A stretch of DNA of 64,000 bases. Origin: Mesostigma viride (taxonomy: Eukaryota; Streptophyta; Mesostigmatophyceae; Mesostigmatales; Mesostigmataceae). Location: the NCBI GenBank assembly GCA_009746045.1, contig RPFO01000002.1, positions 443,744-507,743 on the forward strand, in the 5' to 3' direction. The notes beneath the pieces were generated by a model. That model did not search any database. It saw nothing but the letters and a program-made list of their open reading frames with translations, and was not told where the DNA came from. Positions 43,723-53,830 of this stretch are shown piece by piece. Every line of letters starts with the position of its first letter. Within the stretch, counting starts at the first letter, position 1. Position numbers and translations under genes: made by a program.

Positions 43723-46700
43723 CTAGACCGCATGGGTCGCGACAAAGTCGGCCCGGGTGCGGCGGAATAACACATCAGCCACGGTGCGAGTGAGGGCGAG
43801 TGACAGGCGCTGCCGCCAATACGAGGACCACGTGCGGGCCGACCACGGGGCGGTCTGACCCTCGAGGTCGAGGCGGTCTTCACGGCGCTGGCAGCACTCG
43901 TGGAAAAACTCCGCTGTCTTGGGGCCCATGGCCCCGAACTCCTCAAGGACAAAGGGGATGACCCGGTGGGGCCCCACATTGCCGTAGGAGGCAAACTTGT
44001 CGCGCTCAGCCACAGCGGCAGCAGCGCCGGCATCCACAGCCGCCCGGAGGATGTGGCGACCGGAAAGCGGCCGAGCCACGGAGACATCGATGAGCAGGTG
44101 GCAACCCTGCCCGTCGTAGTCAAGCACGGTAATGTCGGGGCGGTGGTTGGGTGAGTAGAGGGCGGCCCCATCCGCGTCCTCGCACTTGATGGTGGAGTGG
44201 GGAAAGACCGACCGAACCATGGCACACACCACCCGGAGGAGAGCGGTATGGAGATAGAGGAACCAGTTCTGGTTCTGCTGGCCACCCATGCACGCGATGT
44301 AGTGCGTCCCAGTAGTATCCAGAGCAAGCCCGCAGCTGCCGCAGGACGCACCCGCCGTGATGAGAGGTTGCGGGGCAAAGAGCTGGTGGCGGAGAGCGAT
44401 GGCGTAAAGGGCCGGAACCAGTGTGAACAAAGGGCTCATGGGGAGGGCGCGCAGGAATGCGGACCCCACGCTCCCCTCAAGGGAAACGGAGTGAAGCCAA
44501 GCCTTCCCCTGATCGTTCAAGCTCGCATGCAGACCCATCCAGTCGGCACAGTGTAGTATACCCGCGTAGGTCTTTTGTTGTTTTTCATGAACGCAGGCAG
44601 GGAAGACACTAGGACTGACGACAGTGGACACGCCGGGCGTGCCCCGGGGCAGGCGACGGTGGACGGCCTGAGCGGGGCGGACGAGGTCGCAAGCCTGCTG
44701 GATCCCGAGGTAAGAATCCTGCACAGCCTGCACAAAGGGGAAGGGGGATGGGGTGACCAAGTCGGGAATGGCGCTGACGGCGCTGGGGACCAACCGGCGG
44801 ATCTCCGCCCAGGCCTGAGCAACAGAGCCAAGGAAGGCGGCGGGGGCGAGGCGGGCGGCGCGGGTGAGCCCACACCCGCCCATGCGGCAGGGGAGGGTGG
44901 CCAAGCGCATGGAGTGAGCTGGCAGGCTAGGGCCGGGGAGGAGCACCTGCAAGGCGGCCTGAATGCGCTCGTCATGGCCTTCCGCGGCAAGCCGCACCAA
45001 GTGGGGGGGAGCGCCACGGAGCCAGTGAACCACCCGCGGGTGGGCGCAAAACCACAGGAGGAGCCCTTTGGTCTGGGGGTCCTTGAGGCGCGCCCAAGTC
45101 TCGAGGACATGGGTGCGCTGTTCCACGGTGGCCCGGAGCTCCTCTTCGACGTAGTCAGGGTCACCCACAGGGACGCCCAGGCACGAGAAACCACGCGCCC
45201 GCGCCAATGCCCCCGGGATAGCCGCGGGGAAGCCAGAGCAGTCCCCCTGGGGCGAAAAGACTGCACACTTGGGGAGGGTGAGCCGAAGGTTGATGGCCGC
45301 CATGGCCACTTCAAGGGCAGCCAGGGCGGCAACCACAGCGTCGGCCGGGCCAAGGGCATGGATATCGTCCATATAGGCGAGGAGCACGACATCCGGGTGC
45401 GCAGCGTGGACACCTTGGAGAGCCTTGTGCAGCGGGGCAGACAGGTAAAAGGGGCCGAGGGGGTCACCTTGCTGGGTTCCCGTGCGGGAAGCGATGTCGG
45501 CGAACGTCCCATCCTCCATGAGGAAGGAGAGTTGAGTGGGTTCGCCGTAGCAGGCTGCTGTCCACGCAAGAAGGTCAGGGAACGCCTCGCCGACGGCCTC
45601 AAAGATGCTAGCCTTGGTGACAGCATTGAACGCATTGTGGCAATCCACCTTCAGCGCCACATGGGTCGGATGCGTCTCGAGGTAGGCCTGAACTGTGTGC
45701 ACGATGATGTCGCTGCCCCCTTTGGTGGCGACGCCAAGCTGGGCCGCGACGGACTCCTCAGTATCACTCCGGTTGGGGCAGAAGTAGGCGCGAAACTCGG
45801 GGGCCTTTTGGCGACAAATGACCTTACTCACCAGCTTGCGTAGGACCTCGCCGCAAGCAATGGGACGAACGCGGCCAGCAGGCGGGGGGACGTCGTCTTT
45901 CAGGAGGGCAATGAGGCGTGCCCCAGCCAGCCAAGGGCGCGCCGCGGGGGCCAGGGACCCCGCGGCCAAGTCGGCGGCAGCCTCAAAGAGTGCGGTCGCC
46001 CCGCCATGGCCCGCCATCACGGAGAGGTGCTCGTAGCGCCAGCCTGAGGGGCCGGTGGAGGAGGCGTTCGGCAGATCCTTCAGCACAGCCGTGAAGATGT
46101 CCAGGTCCAGGACAATAGGCGGGGGCGGGGGGGTGGCCGGGGCGGGCACCGCAAAGGCCGGTTCGTCGGGGTGAAGGTCGCGCAAAGCCTGCAGGGTCGG
46201 GGGAGTGGAGGGAGCCAACGCGGTCAGTTCAAGCTTTTGCATGGCCCGGCTCAATTCACCTACCTTCACCAACCGCATGACGTCAGCTTCCACCCGGGCA
46301 AAGGAGGCGGCCCCCGACACCCGGGTGGAGGCCGGAGGCTGCAGCGCCCACAGCCCTTCCCAATCCCCGAGGAGGAACCGCCGGCAGCGAGCGATGACCG
46401 CACCCTGTACGCCACGCACGCCCCGCTCCAACGGCGCTAAGAGGAGCCGGGGGGTGACGAGAAACAGCTTGTGGCCGAGTTCGTCGAGAGGGTGACTATG
46501 CATCCGGGCCAGGGAAAGCAGGGCGCAGCGCGTAAACAAGCTCCGGGCGCGGTGAGGGACGTCCGGGAGCGTCATGCAAGGGTTGCGCGCACAGGCGGCA
46601 AAAGGGAGCGTGGCCAGGAATGCCCAGCCTGCCGAGAGGTCCCCCGGATCGCTCGTACCCTGCGATGCCGGTGGAGGGGCAGGGGCCGACCGAGGGGCCG

Positions 46701-48930
46701 CCCCGGACCGGGAGGCCGGTGCGGCCGCCGGGCCGCCGGGCAGGCCGTTCTGGGGGGTTTGGCGGCGGCACTGCCGCTCATGCTGGTACCGCCCGTGGAT
46801 CGAAAAAATCCGCTGGCAATGGGCTGCCGGGCAGCGGTAGCAGTCCATGGCGCGCATGGCGGCCTCCGTGATGTGGGGGTGGGAAGCCCGAATGTGCACC
46901 AGCAACGAATTCCGGTTGGGCAGGCGCGCGCCACACGGGTCACCAAGGGGACCATCGACTTGGCAATAATGGAAGCCATCTGAGGGGGTGCGCCCACCCG
47001 GTTGGGCCGGCCCGGGTCGAGAGGGGGAGGGGTCGGGAGCACCCTCAGCCAGAGGAACTACAGCTGCAGCGGAACCCAGGGCGGGGCCGGCCGCCGGGCG
47101 GTCAGCAGGGCTCGTGGCAGCCGAGGACAAGACCGGCGCGGGGACGGCCCCCACGGCCGGGAGGGGGGCGCTGGAGGAGGCAGCCAAGCCGGCGCGCGAC
47201 CCACGACCACGCACAGGGGAGGCAGGTGTCGGGGCAGGCGCGTGGGACTGGCGGCGCACGGACACGGGCGAGGGCCCCAGCGGGAGAACGCCAGGAGGCA
47301 AGGGGGAAAGGACCGCGGCCCGGCAAAGGGGGCAGGTGGCGGAGGTCGCGTGCAAGCTCGTGGCGATGCAAGCTTGATGGAAGACGTGGCCGCAAGCAGG
47401 GAGGCGGCAGAGACCGTCACCAGGGCGAGGCAGGTCCAAGCAGATGGGGCAGGAGGGGCCGCTGGCAGTGACATCCACCAAGTGGGCCGGCCCGTAGTGG
47501 GCGGGCGCCGCGTCCCACCCCAGCTCCCAGCTCGGCAGTCGGGCGATCTCATCGGCGGAGAGAAGACGGCGGCGCGGACCAGCAGGGTGCCAGACATGGG
47601 GGATGCCCGCAAGCTCGAGCACATCGTGCAAGATGGCGGGCACGGCCGCACCCGCGCTCAGCTCAAGAACACGCCCCCCCCCCGCATCGTACAGAACCAG
47701 GTCGCCGGCGTGCACGGTGACAGGAGCCCCGAAGTCAACGCGCAGGCGGGCGGCTTGCGCTGGGGTGACCGCCGTAGTCAAGCGCCCGTGGGCCTGCGCA
47801 ACAAGGCCGGCCGAGCCGGGCCCGGCAGAGGCAAGAAACGTGTGCAGCTGAGGGCGATCGAGCAAGGCGTGGTCGGTGGCCCCCCCAGCGAGATATGTCG
47901 CACGGGCGGCCTGCTGGGCCTGCACGGCAAGCCCTGTAGCAAAGAGCACCACCGCCTGCGCCACTTGAGCGTCCAGATTCAGGAGCCATTCTTGGCGCAC
48001 CGCGGGCAGGTGCCAAGGCAGGCGGCCGCCGGCATGGTAGTCCTCGAGGACAAACCCCCAAAGCGTGGAGGCAAGGACAGGGGGGGAGGCTGCCTGCAGC
48101 ATGTGCCGGACACGAACCACAAGGGCACTAAATTCAGGGGGCCGTGGGAGCGTAGGAAACGCCGCGTGCAAGCCGACAGCGTCCAACAGCAAGGGGCAAT
48201 ACAGCCAAGAGAACGTGGCGTGCCGGAGCGCGCTGACGCCCGCAATGTTGGTGGGGGGCCAAACGGAGAAGTCGTGGGACCCAAGCGCGGCCGACCAGGG
48301 GCCCACCACAGGAGTCGCCGCAGGGTGTCCCACAGCCTCAGGGAGGAGAGCCGCCAGGGACCCCTCAAGCACAGGAGGACGCAGGTCAGTGGCCACCGCC
48401 GTGCTGGCCGGAGGTGGATCCCCAGAGCTAGGCGGGGCAGGGCCAGGGGACCCCGCGGAGGGGCCGGACGTGACGGCGCGGGGAGAGCGGGAGCACGGTG
48501 TGGAACCCTCCACGAGGTCCGCAAGGCCCAGGAGAGGGTCCAGCGAGGGGCTGCGGGAGGGGGCGCGGGCCGAATGGGATCCCGGGGTCGACACGGCCGC
48601 GCGTCGGGAGCCTAGGGACGGCCGAGGCGGGGCCACGCAATGAGGGCACGCCCAAGGACCCGGGGGAGGCAGCCGGAAGAGGGGCGGGACCAAGCAGCGC
48701 GTGTGCCAGCCGCATTGGCACGAATCACACACAAGGAGACGGGGGGCATCCTCACCACTGTGGCAGACCTCGCACACAAGCGAGAGTGGCACAGGGGCGC
48801 CACGACCGCCGTCGTCCAGGTCGCCCATCTCCTGCAGGTGCGCCGCGATGCGTAAGGACCGACGCGGCGCAGGGGCGCCACTAGGCAGCGCATCCCGCGC
48901 CCGGGAGGTGCGTCGTCGTGAAGGAGGCAT
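43723..48930 (-). CDS. Retrotransposon protein: PHD, RING, C2H2, reverse transcriptase, restriction-like endonuclease
   Basis: A 1735-residue uninterrupted ORF starts at the first ATG (MPPSRRRTSRARDAL); the frame is open upstream into the first monomer from a GTG. Residues 53-98 are a C4HC3 PHD finger (CEVCHSGED, CDSCQCGWHTRC, CPHC). Residues 494-536 are a RING finger (CPICLDL, CGHVFHQAC, CPLC). About 655-730 hold two C2H2-like fingers (HYCQVDG..., YRCPAAHCQR). About 1000-1240 are the reverse transcriptase, with RVRPIACGEVLRKL and the catalytic YMDDIHAL near 1186. About 1528-1545 is a CCHC knuckle (CGSCGLAL...HYIAC). About 1593-1617 is a PD-(D/E)XK-type endonuclease core (HRPDITVLDYDG, LLIDVSVARPL). 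CCHC followed by this endonuclease C-terminal to RT is the R2/NeSL-type layout. The RT copies the element's RNA at a nick made by the endonuclease. The PHD and RING pair suggests chromatin recognition and possibly ubiquitin ligase activity. Confidence 0.9.
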   Translation of the reverse strand: MPPSRRRTSRARDALPSGAPAPRRSLRIAAHLQEMGDLDDGGRGAPVPLSLVCEVCHSGEDAPRLLVCDSCQCGWHTRCLVPPLFRLPPPGPWACPHCVAPPRPSLGSRRAAVSTPGSHSARAPSRSPSLDPLLGLADLVEGSTPCSRSPRAVTSGPSAGSPGPAPPSSGDPPPASTAVATDLRPPVLEGSLAALLPEAVGHPAATPVVGPWSAALGSHDFSVWPPTNIAGVSALRHATFSWLYCPLLLDAVGLHAAFPTLPRPPEFSALVVRVRHMLQAASPPVLASTLWGFVLEDYHAGGRLPWHLPAVRQEWLLNLDAQVAQAVVLFATGLAVQAQQAARATYLAGGATDHALLDRPQLHTFLASAGPGSAGLVAQAHGRLTTAVTPAQAARLRVDFGAPVTVHAGDLVLYDAGGGRVLELSAGAAVPAILHDVLELAGIPHVWHPAGPRRRLLSADEIARLPSWELGWDAAPAHYGPAHLVDVTASGPSCPICLDLPRPGDGLCRLPACGHVFHQACIATSLHATSATCPLCRAAVLSPLPPGVLPLGPSPVSVRRQSHAPAPTPASPVRGRGSRAGLAASSSAPLPAVGAVPAPVLSSAATSPADRPAAGPALGSAAAVVPLAEGAPDPSPSRPGPAQPGGRTPSDGFHYCQVDGPLGDPCGARLPNRNSLLVHIRASHPHITEAAMRAMDCYRCPAAHCQRIFSIHGRYQHERQCRRQTPQNGLPGGPAAAPASRSGAAPRSAPAPPPASQGTSDPGDLSAGWAFLATLPFAACARNPCMTLPDVPHRARSLFTRCALLSLARMHSHPLDELGHKLFLVTPRLLLAPLERGVRGVQGAVIARCRRFLLGDWEGLWALQPPASTRVSGAASFARVEADVMRLVKVGELSRAMQKLELTALAPSTPPTLQALRDLHPDEPAFAVPAPATPPPPPIVLDLDIFTAVLKDLPNASSTGPSGWRYEHLSVMAGHGGATALFEAAADLAAGSLAPAARPWLAGARLIALLKDDVPPPAGRVRPIACGEVLRKLVSKVICRQKAPEFRAYFCPNRSDTEESVAAQLGVATKGGSDIIVHTVQAYLETHPTHVALKVDCHNAFNAVTKASIFEAVGEAFPDLLAWTAACYGEPTQLSFLMEDGTFADIASRTGTQQGDPLGPFYLSAPLHKALQGVHAAHPDVVLLAYMDDIHALGPADAVVAALAALEVAMAAINLRLTLPKCAVFSPQGDCSGFPAAIPGALARARGFSCLGVPVGDPDYVEEELRATVEQRTHVLETWARLKDPQTKGLLLWFCAHPRVVHWLRGAPPHLVRLAAEGHDERIQAALQVLLPGPSLPAHSMRLATLPCRMGGCGLTRAARLAPAAFLGSVAQAWAEIRRLVPSAVSAIPDLVTPSPFPFVQAVQDSYLGIQQACDLVRPAQAVHRRLPRGTPGVSTVVSPSVFPACVHEKQQKTYAGILHCADWMGLHASLNDQGKAWLHSVSLEGSVGSAFLRALPMSPLFTLVPALYAIALRHQLFAPQPLITAGASCGSCGLALDTTGTHYIACMGGQQNQNWFLYLHTALLRVVCAMVRSVFPHSTIKCEDADGAALYSPNHRPDITVLDYDGQGCHLLIDVSVARPLSGRHILRAAVDAGAAAAVAERDKFASYGNVGPHRVIPFVLEEFGAMGPKTAEFFHECCQRREDRLDLEGQTAPWSARTWSSYWRQRLSLALTRTVADVLFRRTRADFVATHAV

Positions 48931-49044
48931 GGGGGAGGTGCGTAAAACAACGGAACCGGAAGCGCGGGGGGAGAGCGAGATGCGGACGCGGGGGGTTTGG
49001 GGGGCGTGCCCCCCAAGCGGGGGGTTTGGGGGGCGGCAGCCCCC

Positions 49045-52000
49045 CAACGCGGGGCGGCCGCGGTGCCGCACCTCGGCGCAGGTTTTTTCAGCTGTGCATG
49101 GAGAAAAAAACGTGTCTCAATCCAGGAACCCCCGTCGGTTCATCATGTCAGCCTAGAAAACTGGAGCGGTGGAGCCACAACTAACGGGAAAGCCGCATTC
49201 AAATTCGCCTAGCCCACGGGTCACAATTGGCCGACAGGTAGATGCAGCCAGCCCCGGGCGTGTCGCAGACAGTAATCACTACGTAGGCCGCGGTGCCGCA
49301 CCTCGGCGCAGGTTTTTTCAGCTGTGCATGGAGAAAAAAACGTGTCTCAATCCAGGAACCCCCGTCGGTTCATCATGTCAGCCTAGAAAACTGGAGCGGT
49401 GGAGCCACAACTAACGGGAAAGCCGCATTCAAATTCGCCTAGCCCACGGGTCACAATTGGCCGACAGGTAGATGCAGCCAGCCCCGGGCGTGTCGCAGAC
49501 AGTAATCACTACGTAGGCCGCGGTGCCGCACCTCGGCGCAGGTTTTTTCAGCTGTGCATGGAGAAAAAAACGTGTCTCAATCCAGGAACCCCCGTCGGTT
49601 CATCATGTCAGCCTAGAAAACTGGAGCGGTGGAGCCACAACTAACGGGAAAGCCGCATTCAAATTCGCCTAGCCCACGGGTCACAATTGGCCGACAGGTA
49701 GATGCAGCCAGCCCCGGGCGTGTCGCAGACAGTAATCACTACCGTAGGCCGCGGTGCCGCACCTCGGCGCAGGTTTTTTCAGCTGTGCATGGAGAAAAAA
49801 ACGTGTCTCAATCCAGGAACCCCCGTCGGTTCATCATGTCAGCCTAGAAAACTGGAGCGGTGGAGCCACAACTAACGGGAAAGCCGCATTCAAATTCGCC
49901 TAGCCCACGGGTCACAATTGGCCGACAGGTAGATGCAGCCAGCCCCGGGCGTGTCGCAGACAGTAATCACTACCGTAGGCCGCGGTGCCGCACCTCGGCG
50001 CAGGTTTTTTCAGCTGTGCATGGAGAAAAAAACGTGTCTCAATCCAGGAACCCCCGTCGGTTCATCATGTCAGCCTAGAAAACTGGAGCGGTGGAGCCAC
50101 AACTAACGGGAAAGCCGCATTCAAATTCGCCTAGCCCACGGGTCACAATTGGCCGACAGGTAGATGCAGCCAGCCCCAGGCGTGTCGCAGACAGTAATCA
50201 CTACCGTAGGCCGCGGTGCCGCACCTCGGCGCAGGTTTTTTCAGCTGTGCATGGAGAAAAAAACGTGTCTCAATCCAGGAACCCCCGTCGGTTCATGTCA
50301 TGCAGCCTAGAAAACTGGAGCGATGGAGCCACAACTAACGGGAAAGCCGCATTCAAATTCGCCTAGCCCACGGGTCACAATTGGCCGACAGGTAGATGCA
50401 GCCAGCCCCAGGCGTGTCGCAGACAGTAATCACTACCGTAGGCCGCGGTGCCGCACCTCGGCGCAGGTTTTTTCAGCTGTGCATGGAGAAAAAAACGTGT
50501 CTCAATCCAGGAACCCCCGTCGGTTCATCATGCAGCCTAGAAAACTGGAGCGGTGGAGCCACAACTAACGGGAAAGCCGCATTCAAATTCGCCTAGCCCA
50601 CGGGTCACAATTGGCCGACAGGTAGATGCAGCCAGCCCCAGGCGTGTCGCAGACAGTAATCACTACCGTAGGCCGCGGTGCCGCACCTCGGCGCAGGTTT
50701 TTTCAGCTGTGCATGGAGAAAAAAACGTGTCTCAATCCAGGAACCCCCGTCGGTTCATGTCATGCAGCCTAGAAAACTGGAGCGGTGGAGCCACAACTAA
50801 CGGGAAAGCCGCATTCAAATTCGCCTAGCCCACGGGTCACAATTGGCCGACAGGTAGATGCAGCCAGCCCCAGGCGTGTCGCAGACAGTAATCACTACCG
50901 TAGGCCGCGGTGCCGCACCTCGGCGCAGGTTTTTTCAGCTGTGCATGGAGAAAAAAACGTGTCTCAATCCAGGAACCCCCGTCGGTTCATGTCATGCAGC
51001 CTAGAAAACTGGAGCGATGGAGCCACAACTAACGGGAAAGCCGCATTCAAATTCGCCTAGCCCACGGGTCACAATTGGCCGACAGGTAGATGCAGCCAGC
51101 CCCAGGCGTGTCGCAGACAGTAATCACTACCGTAGGCCGCGGTGCCGCACCTCGGCGCAGGTTTTTTCAGCTGTGCATGGAGAAAAAAACGTGTCTCAAT
51201 CCAGGAACCCCCGTCGGTTCATGTCATGCAGCCTAGAAAACTGGAGCGATGGAGCCACAACTAACGGGAAAGCCGCATTCAAATTCGCCTAGCCCACGGG
51301 TCACAATTGGCCGACAGGTAGATGCAGCCAGCCCCAGGCGTGTCGCAGACAGTAATCACTACCGTAGGCCGCGGTGCCGCACCTCGGCGCAGGTTTTTTC
51401 AGCTGTGCATGGAGAAAAAAACGTGTCTCAATCCAGGAACCCCCGTCGGTTCATGTCATGCAGCCTAGAAAACTGGAGCGATGGAGCCACAACTAACGGG
51501 AAAGCCGCATTCAAATTCGCCTAGCCCACGGGTCACAATTGGCCGACAGGTAGATGCAGCCAGCCCCAGGCGTGTCGCAGACAGTAATCACTACCGTAGG
51601 CCGCGGTGCCGCACCTCGGCGCAGGTTTTTTCAGCTGTGCATGGAGAAAAAAACGTGTCTCAATCCAGGAACCCCCGTCGGTTCATGTCATGCAGCCTAG
51701 AAAACTGGAGCGATGGAGCCACAACTAACGGGAAAGCCGCATTCAAATTCGCCTAGCCCACGGGTCACAATTGGCCGACAGGTAGATGCAGCCAGCCCCA
51801 GGCGTGTCGCAGACAGTAATCACTACCGTAGGCCGCGGTGCCGCACCTCGGCGCAGGTTTTTTCAGCTGTGCATGGAGAAAAAAACGTGTCTCAATCCAG
51901 GAACCCCCGTCGGTTCATGTCATGCAGCCTAGAAAACTGGAGCGATGGAGCCACAACTAACGGGAAAGCCGCATTCAAATTCGCCTAGCCCACGGGTCAC

Positions 52001-53342
52001 AATTGGCCGACAGGTAGATGCAGCCAGCCCCAGGCGTGTCGCAGACAGTAATCACTACCGTAGGCCGCGGTGCCGCACCTCGGCGCAGGTTTTTTCAGCT
52101 GTGCATGGAGAAAAAAACGTGTCTCAATCCAGGAACCCCCGTCGGTTCATGTCATGCAGCCTAGAAAACTGGAGCGATGGAGCCACAACTAACGGGAAAG
52201 CCGCATTCAAATTCGCCTAGCCCACGGGTCACAATTGGCCGACAGGTAGATGCAGCCAGCCCCAGGCGTGTCGCAGACAGTAATCACTACCGTAGGCCGC
52301 GGTGCCGCACCTCGGCGCAGGTTTTTTCAGCTGTGCATGGAGAAAAAAACGTGTCTCAATCCAGGAACCCCCGTCGGTTCATGTCATGCAGCCTAGAAAA
52401 CTGGAGCGATGGAGCCACAACTAACGGGAAAGCCGCATTCAAATTCGCCTAGCCCACGGGTCACAATTGGCCGACAGGTAGATGCAGCCAGCCCCAGGCG
52501 TGTCGCAGACAGTAATCACTACCGTAGGCCGCGGTGCCGCACCTCGGCGCAGGTTTTTTCAGCTGTGCATGGAGAAAAAAACGTGTCTCAATCCAGGAAC
52601 CCCCGTCGGTTCATGTCATGCAGCCTAGAAAACTGGAGCGATGGAGCCACAACTAACGGGAAAGCCGCATTCAAATTCGCCTAGCCCACGGGTCACAATT
52701 GGCCGACAGGTAGATGCAGCCAGCCCCAGGCGTGTCGCAGACAGTAATCACTACCGTAGGCCGCGGTGCCGCACCTCGGCGCAGGTTTTTTCAGCTGTGC
52801 ATGGAGAAAAAAACGTGTCTCAATCCAGGAACCCCCGTCGGTTCATGTCATGCAGCCTAGAAAACTGGAGCGATGGAGCCACAACTAACGGGAAAGCCGC
52901 ATTCAAATTCGCCTAGCCCACGGGTCACAATTGGCCGACAGGTAGATGCAGCCAGCCCCAGGCGTGTCGCAGACAGTAATCACTACCGTAGGCCGCGGTG
53001 CCGCACCTCGGCGCAGGTTTTTTCAGCTGTGCATGGAGAAAAAAACGTGTCTCAATCCAGGAACCCCCGTCGGTTCATGTCATGCAGCCTAGAAAACTGG
53101 AGCGATGGAGCCACAACTAACGGGAAAGCCGCATTCAAATTCGCCTAGCCCACGGGTCACAATTGGCCGACAGGTAGATGCAGCCAGCCCCAGGCGTGTC
53201 GCAGACAGTAATCACTATACCGTAGGCCGCGGTGCCGCACCTCGGCGCAGGTTTTTTCAGCTGTGCATGGAGAAAAAAACGTGTCTCAATCCAGGAACCC
53301 CCGTCGGTTCATGTCATGCAGCCTAGAAAACTGGAGCGATGG
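49045..53342 (-). repeat. 18 tandem 230-232 bp monomers at the 5' end of the R2-like element
   Basis: The anchor word GGAGCCACAACTAACGGGAA recurs 18 times between 49170 and 53106 at spacings of 230, 230, 231, 231, 232, 230, then 232 throughout. A partial copy ends the array. Monomers next to the ORF carry CATCATGTCAGCC and CCCCGGGCG; distal ones carry CATGTCATGCAGCC and CCCCAGGCG and are virtually identical. The position resembles promoter monomers of rodent L1. The 81-91 codon frames repeated through the array are by-products. Confidence 0.93.
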
Positions 53343-53352
53343 CCATATATAT
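53343..53352. repeat. 10-bp target duplication CCATATATAT, right copy
   Basis: Exact match to 43504-43513 at the other end of the R2-like element. Confidence 0.8.
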
Positions 53353-53639
53353 GCCGAGTCTATCACGAAACGTCCACGGGTGGCGGCCCTGCCGCGTGCG
53401 GCCTGGGGCACGCCAGGTGAGGACATACATATCGCCCAGGCTGGGCGGGCTTGGTGTCAAGGAGGCAATCAGCGCAGGCCAGAAATCGGGAGAATCTGGA
53501 CTCTTCGCCCATCTCCGGCTCTTGCCGGGGCCCATCTGACTTTTGCGGGTGATTATTTTGCCACCGGCCAGCCGGATTACAAGTAAGTGCAGACGGAGGC
53601 TGCACGGGCTTGAATGCATGGTCACAAGCGTTTATTTAC

Positions 53640-53830
53640 ACGTAACCGACTGTGTCACGGGAGCACTTAAGCCCTCGGGGAACTGAATGAACTGATATGG
53701 GATGGGGTACCCGAACGTGGACCACTAGATGGATATGAGTAGCTGTCTACTAGTTCCTTTCAGTAACTTTGCAGGGTTGCGTCATGGACCACGGCCCGAA
53801 TCGATCGCTATGAATGCCAAACAGGTTCAC
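53640..53830 (-). mobile_element. SINE-like element, copy C (decayed)
   Basis: Contains versions of GACTG(C/T)GTCACGTG, GATATGGGATGG, CAGGGTTG and CGGCCCGAATCG...CTATGAATGCCA in the same order as copies A and B, with many changes. Confidence 0.55.

Larger units (their letters stand above)
43514..53342 (-). mobile_element. R2-like (restriction-like endonuclease) non-LTR retrotransposon, full length
   Basis: The 9829-bp minus-strand element sits inside SINE copy B and is bounded by the duplication CCATATATAT. It has a 5' array of 18 tandem monomers (49045-53342), one long ORF (48930-43723) and a 3' UTR of about 200 bp ending TCATTCTCAATGA without a poly(A) tail. The 5' end stops in the middle of a monomer, as seen for monomer-type L1 elements. 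The ORF is uninterrupted, so the copy may still be active. Confidence 0.85.
42911..53460 (-). mobile_element. SINE-like element, copy B, split by two later insertions
   Basis: Minus-strand copy of the 37666-38108 element, with its ATTAATTAATTAATTAA tail at 42911-42934 and its other end near 53460. Continuity is broken by a 241-bp insert (43093-43333) and by the R2-like element (43514-53342). The order of events is SINE first, then both insertions. Confidence 0.75.

Noticed and set aside
44575-48615. Plus-strand ORFs of 422 and 537 codons
   Set aside because: Shadows of the GC-rich reverse transcriptase gene on the opposite strand.
49169-53326. Repeated 81-91 codon ORFs (MEPQLTGK...)
   Set aside because: Identical frames in each tandem monomer, antisense to the retrotransposon; by-products of the array.
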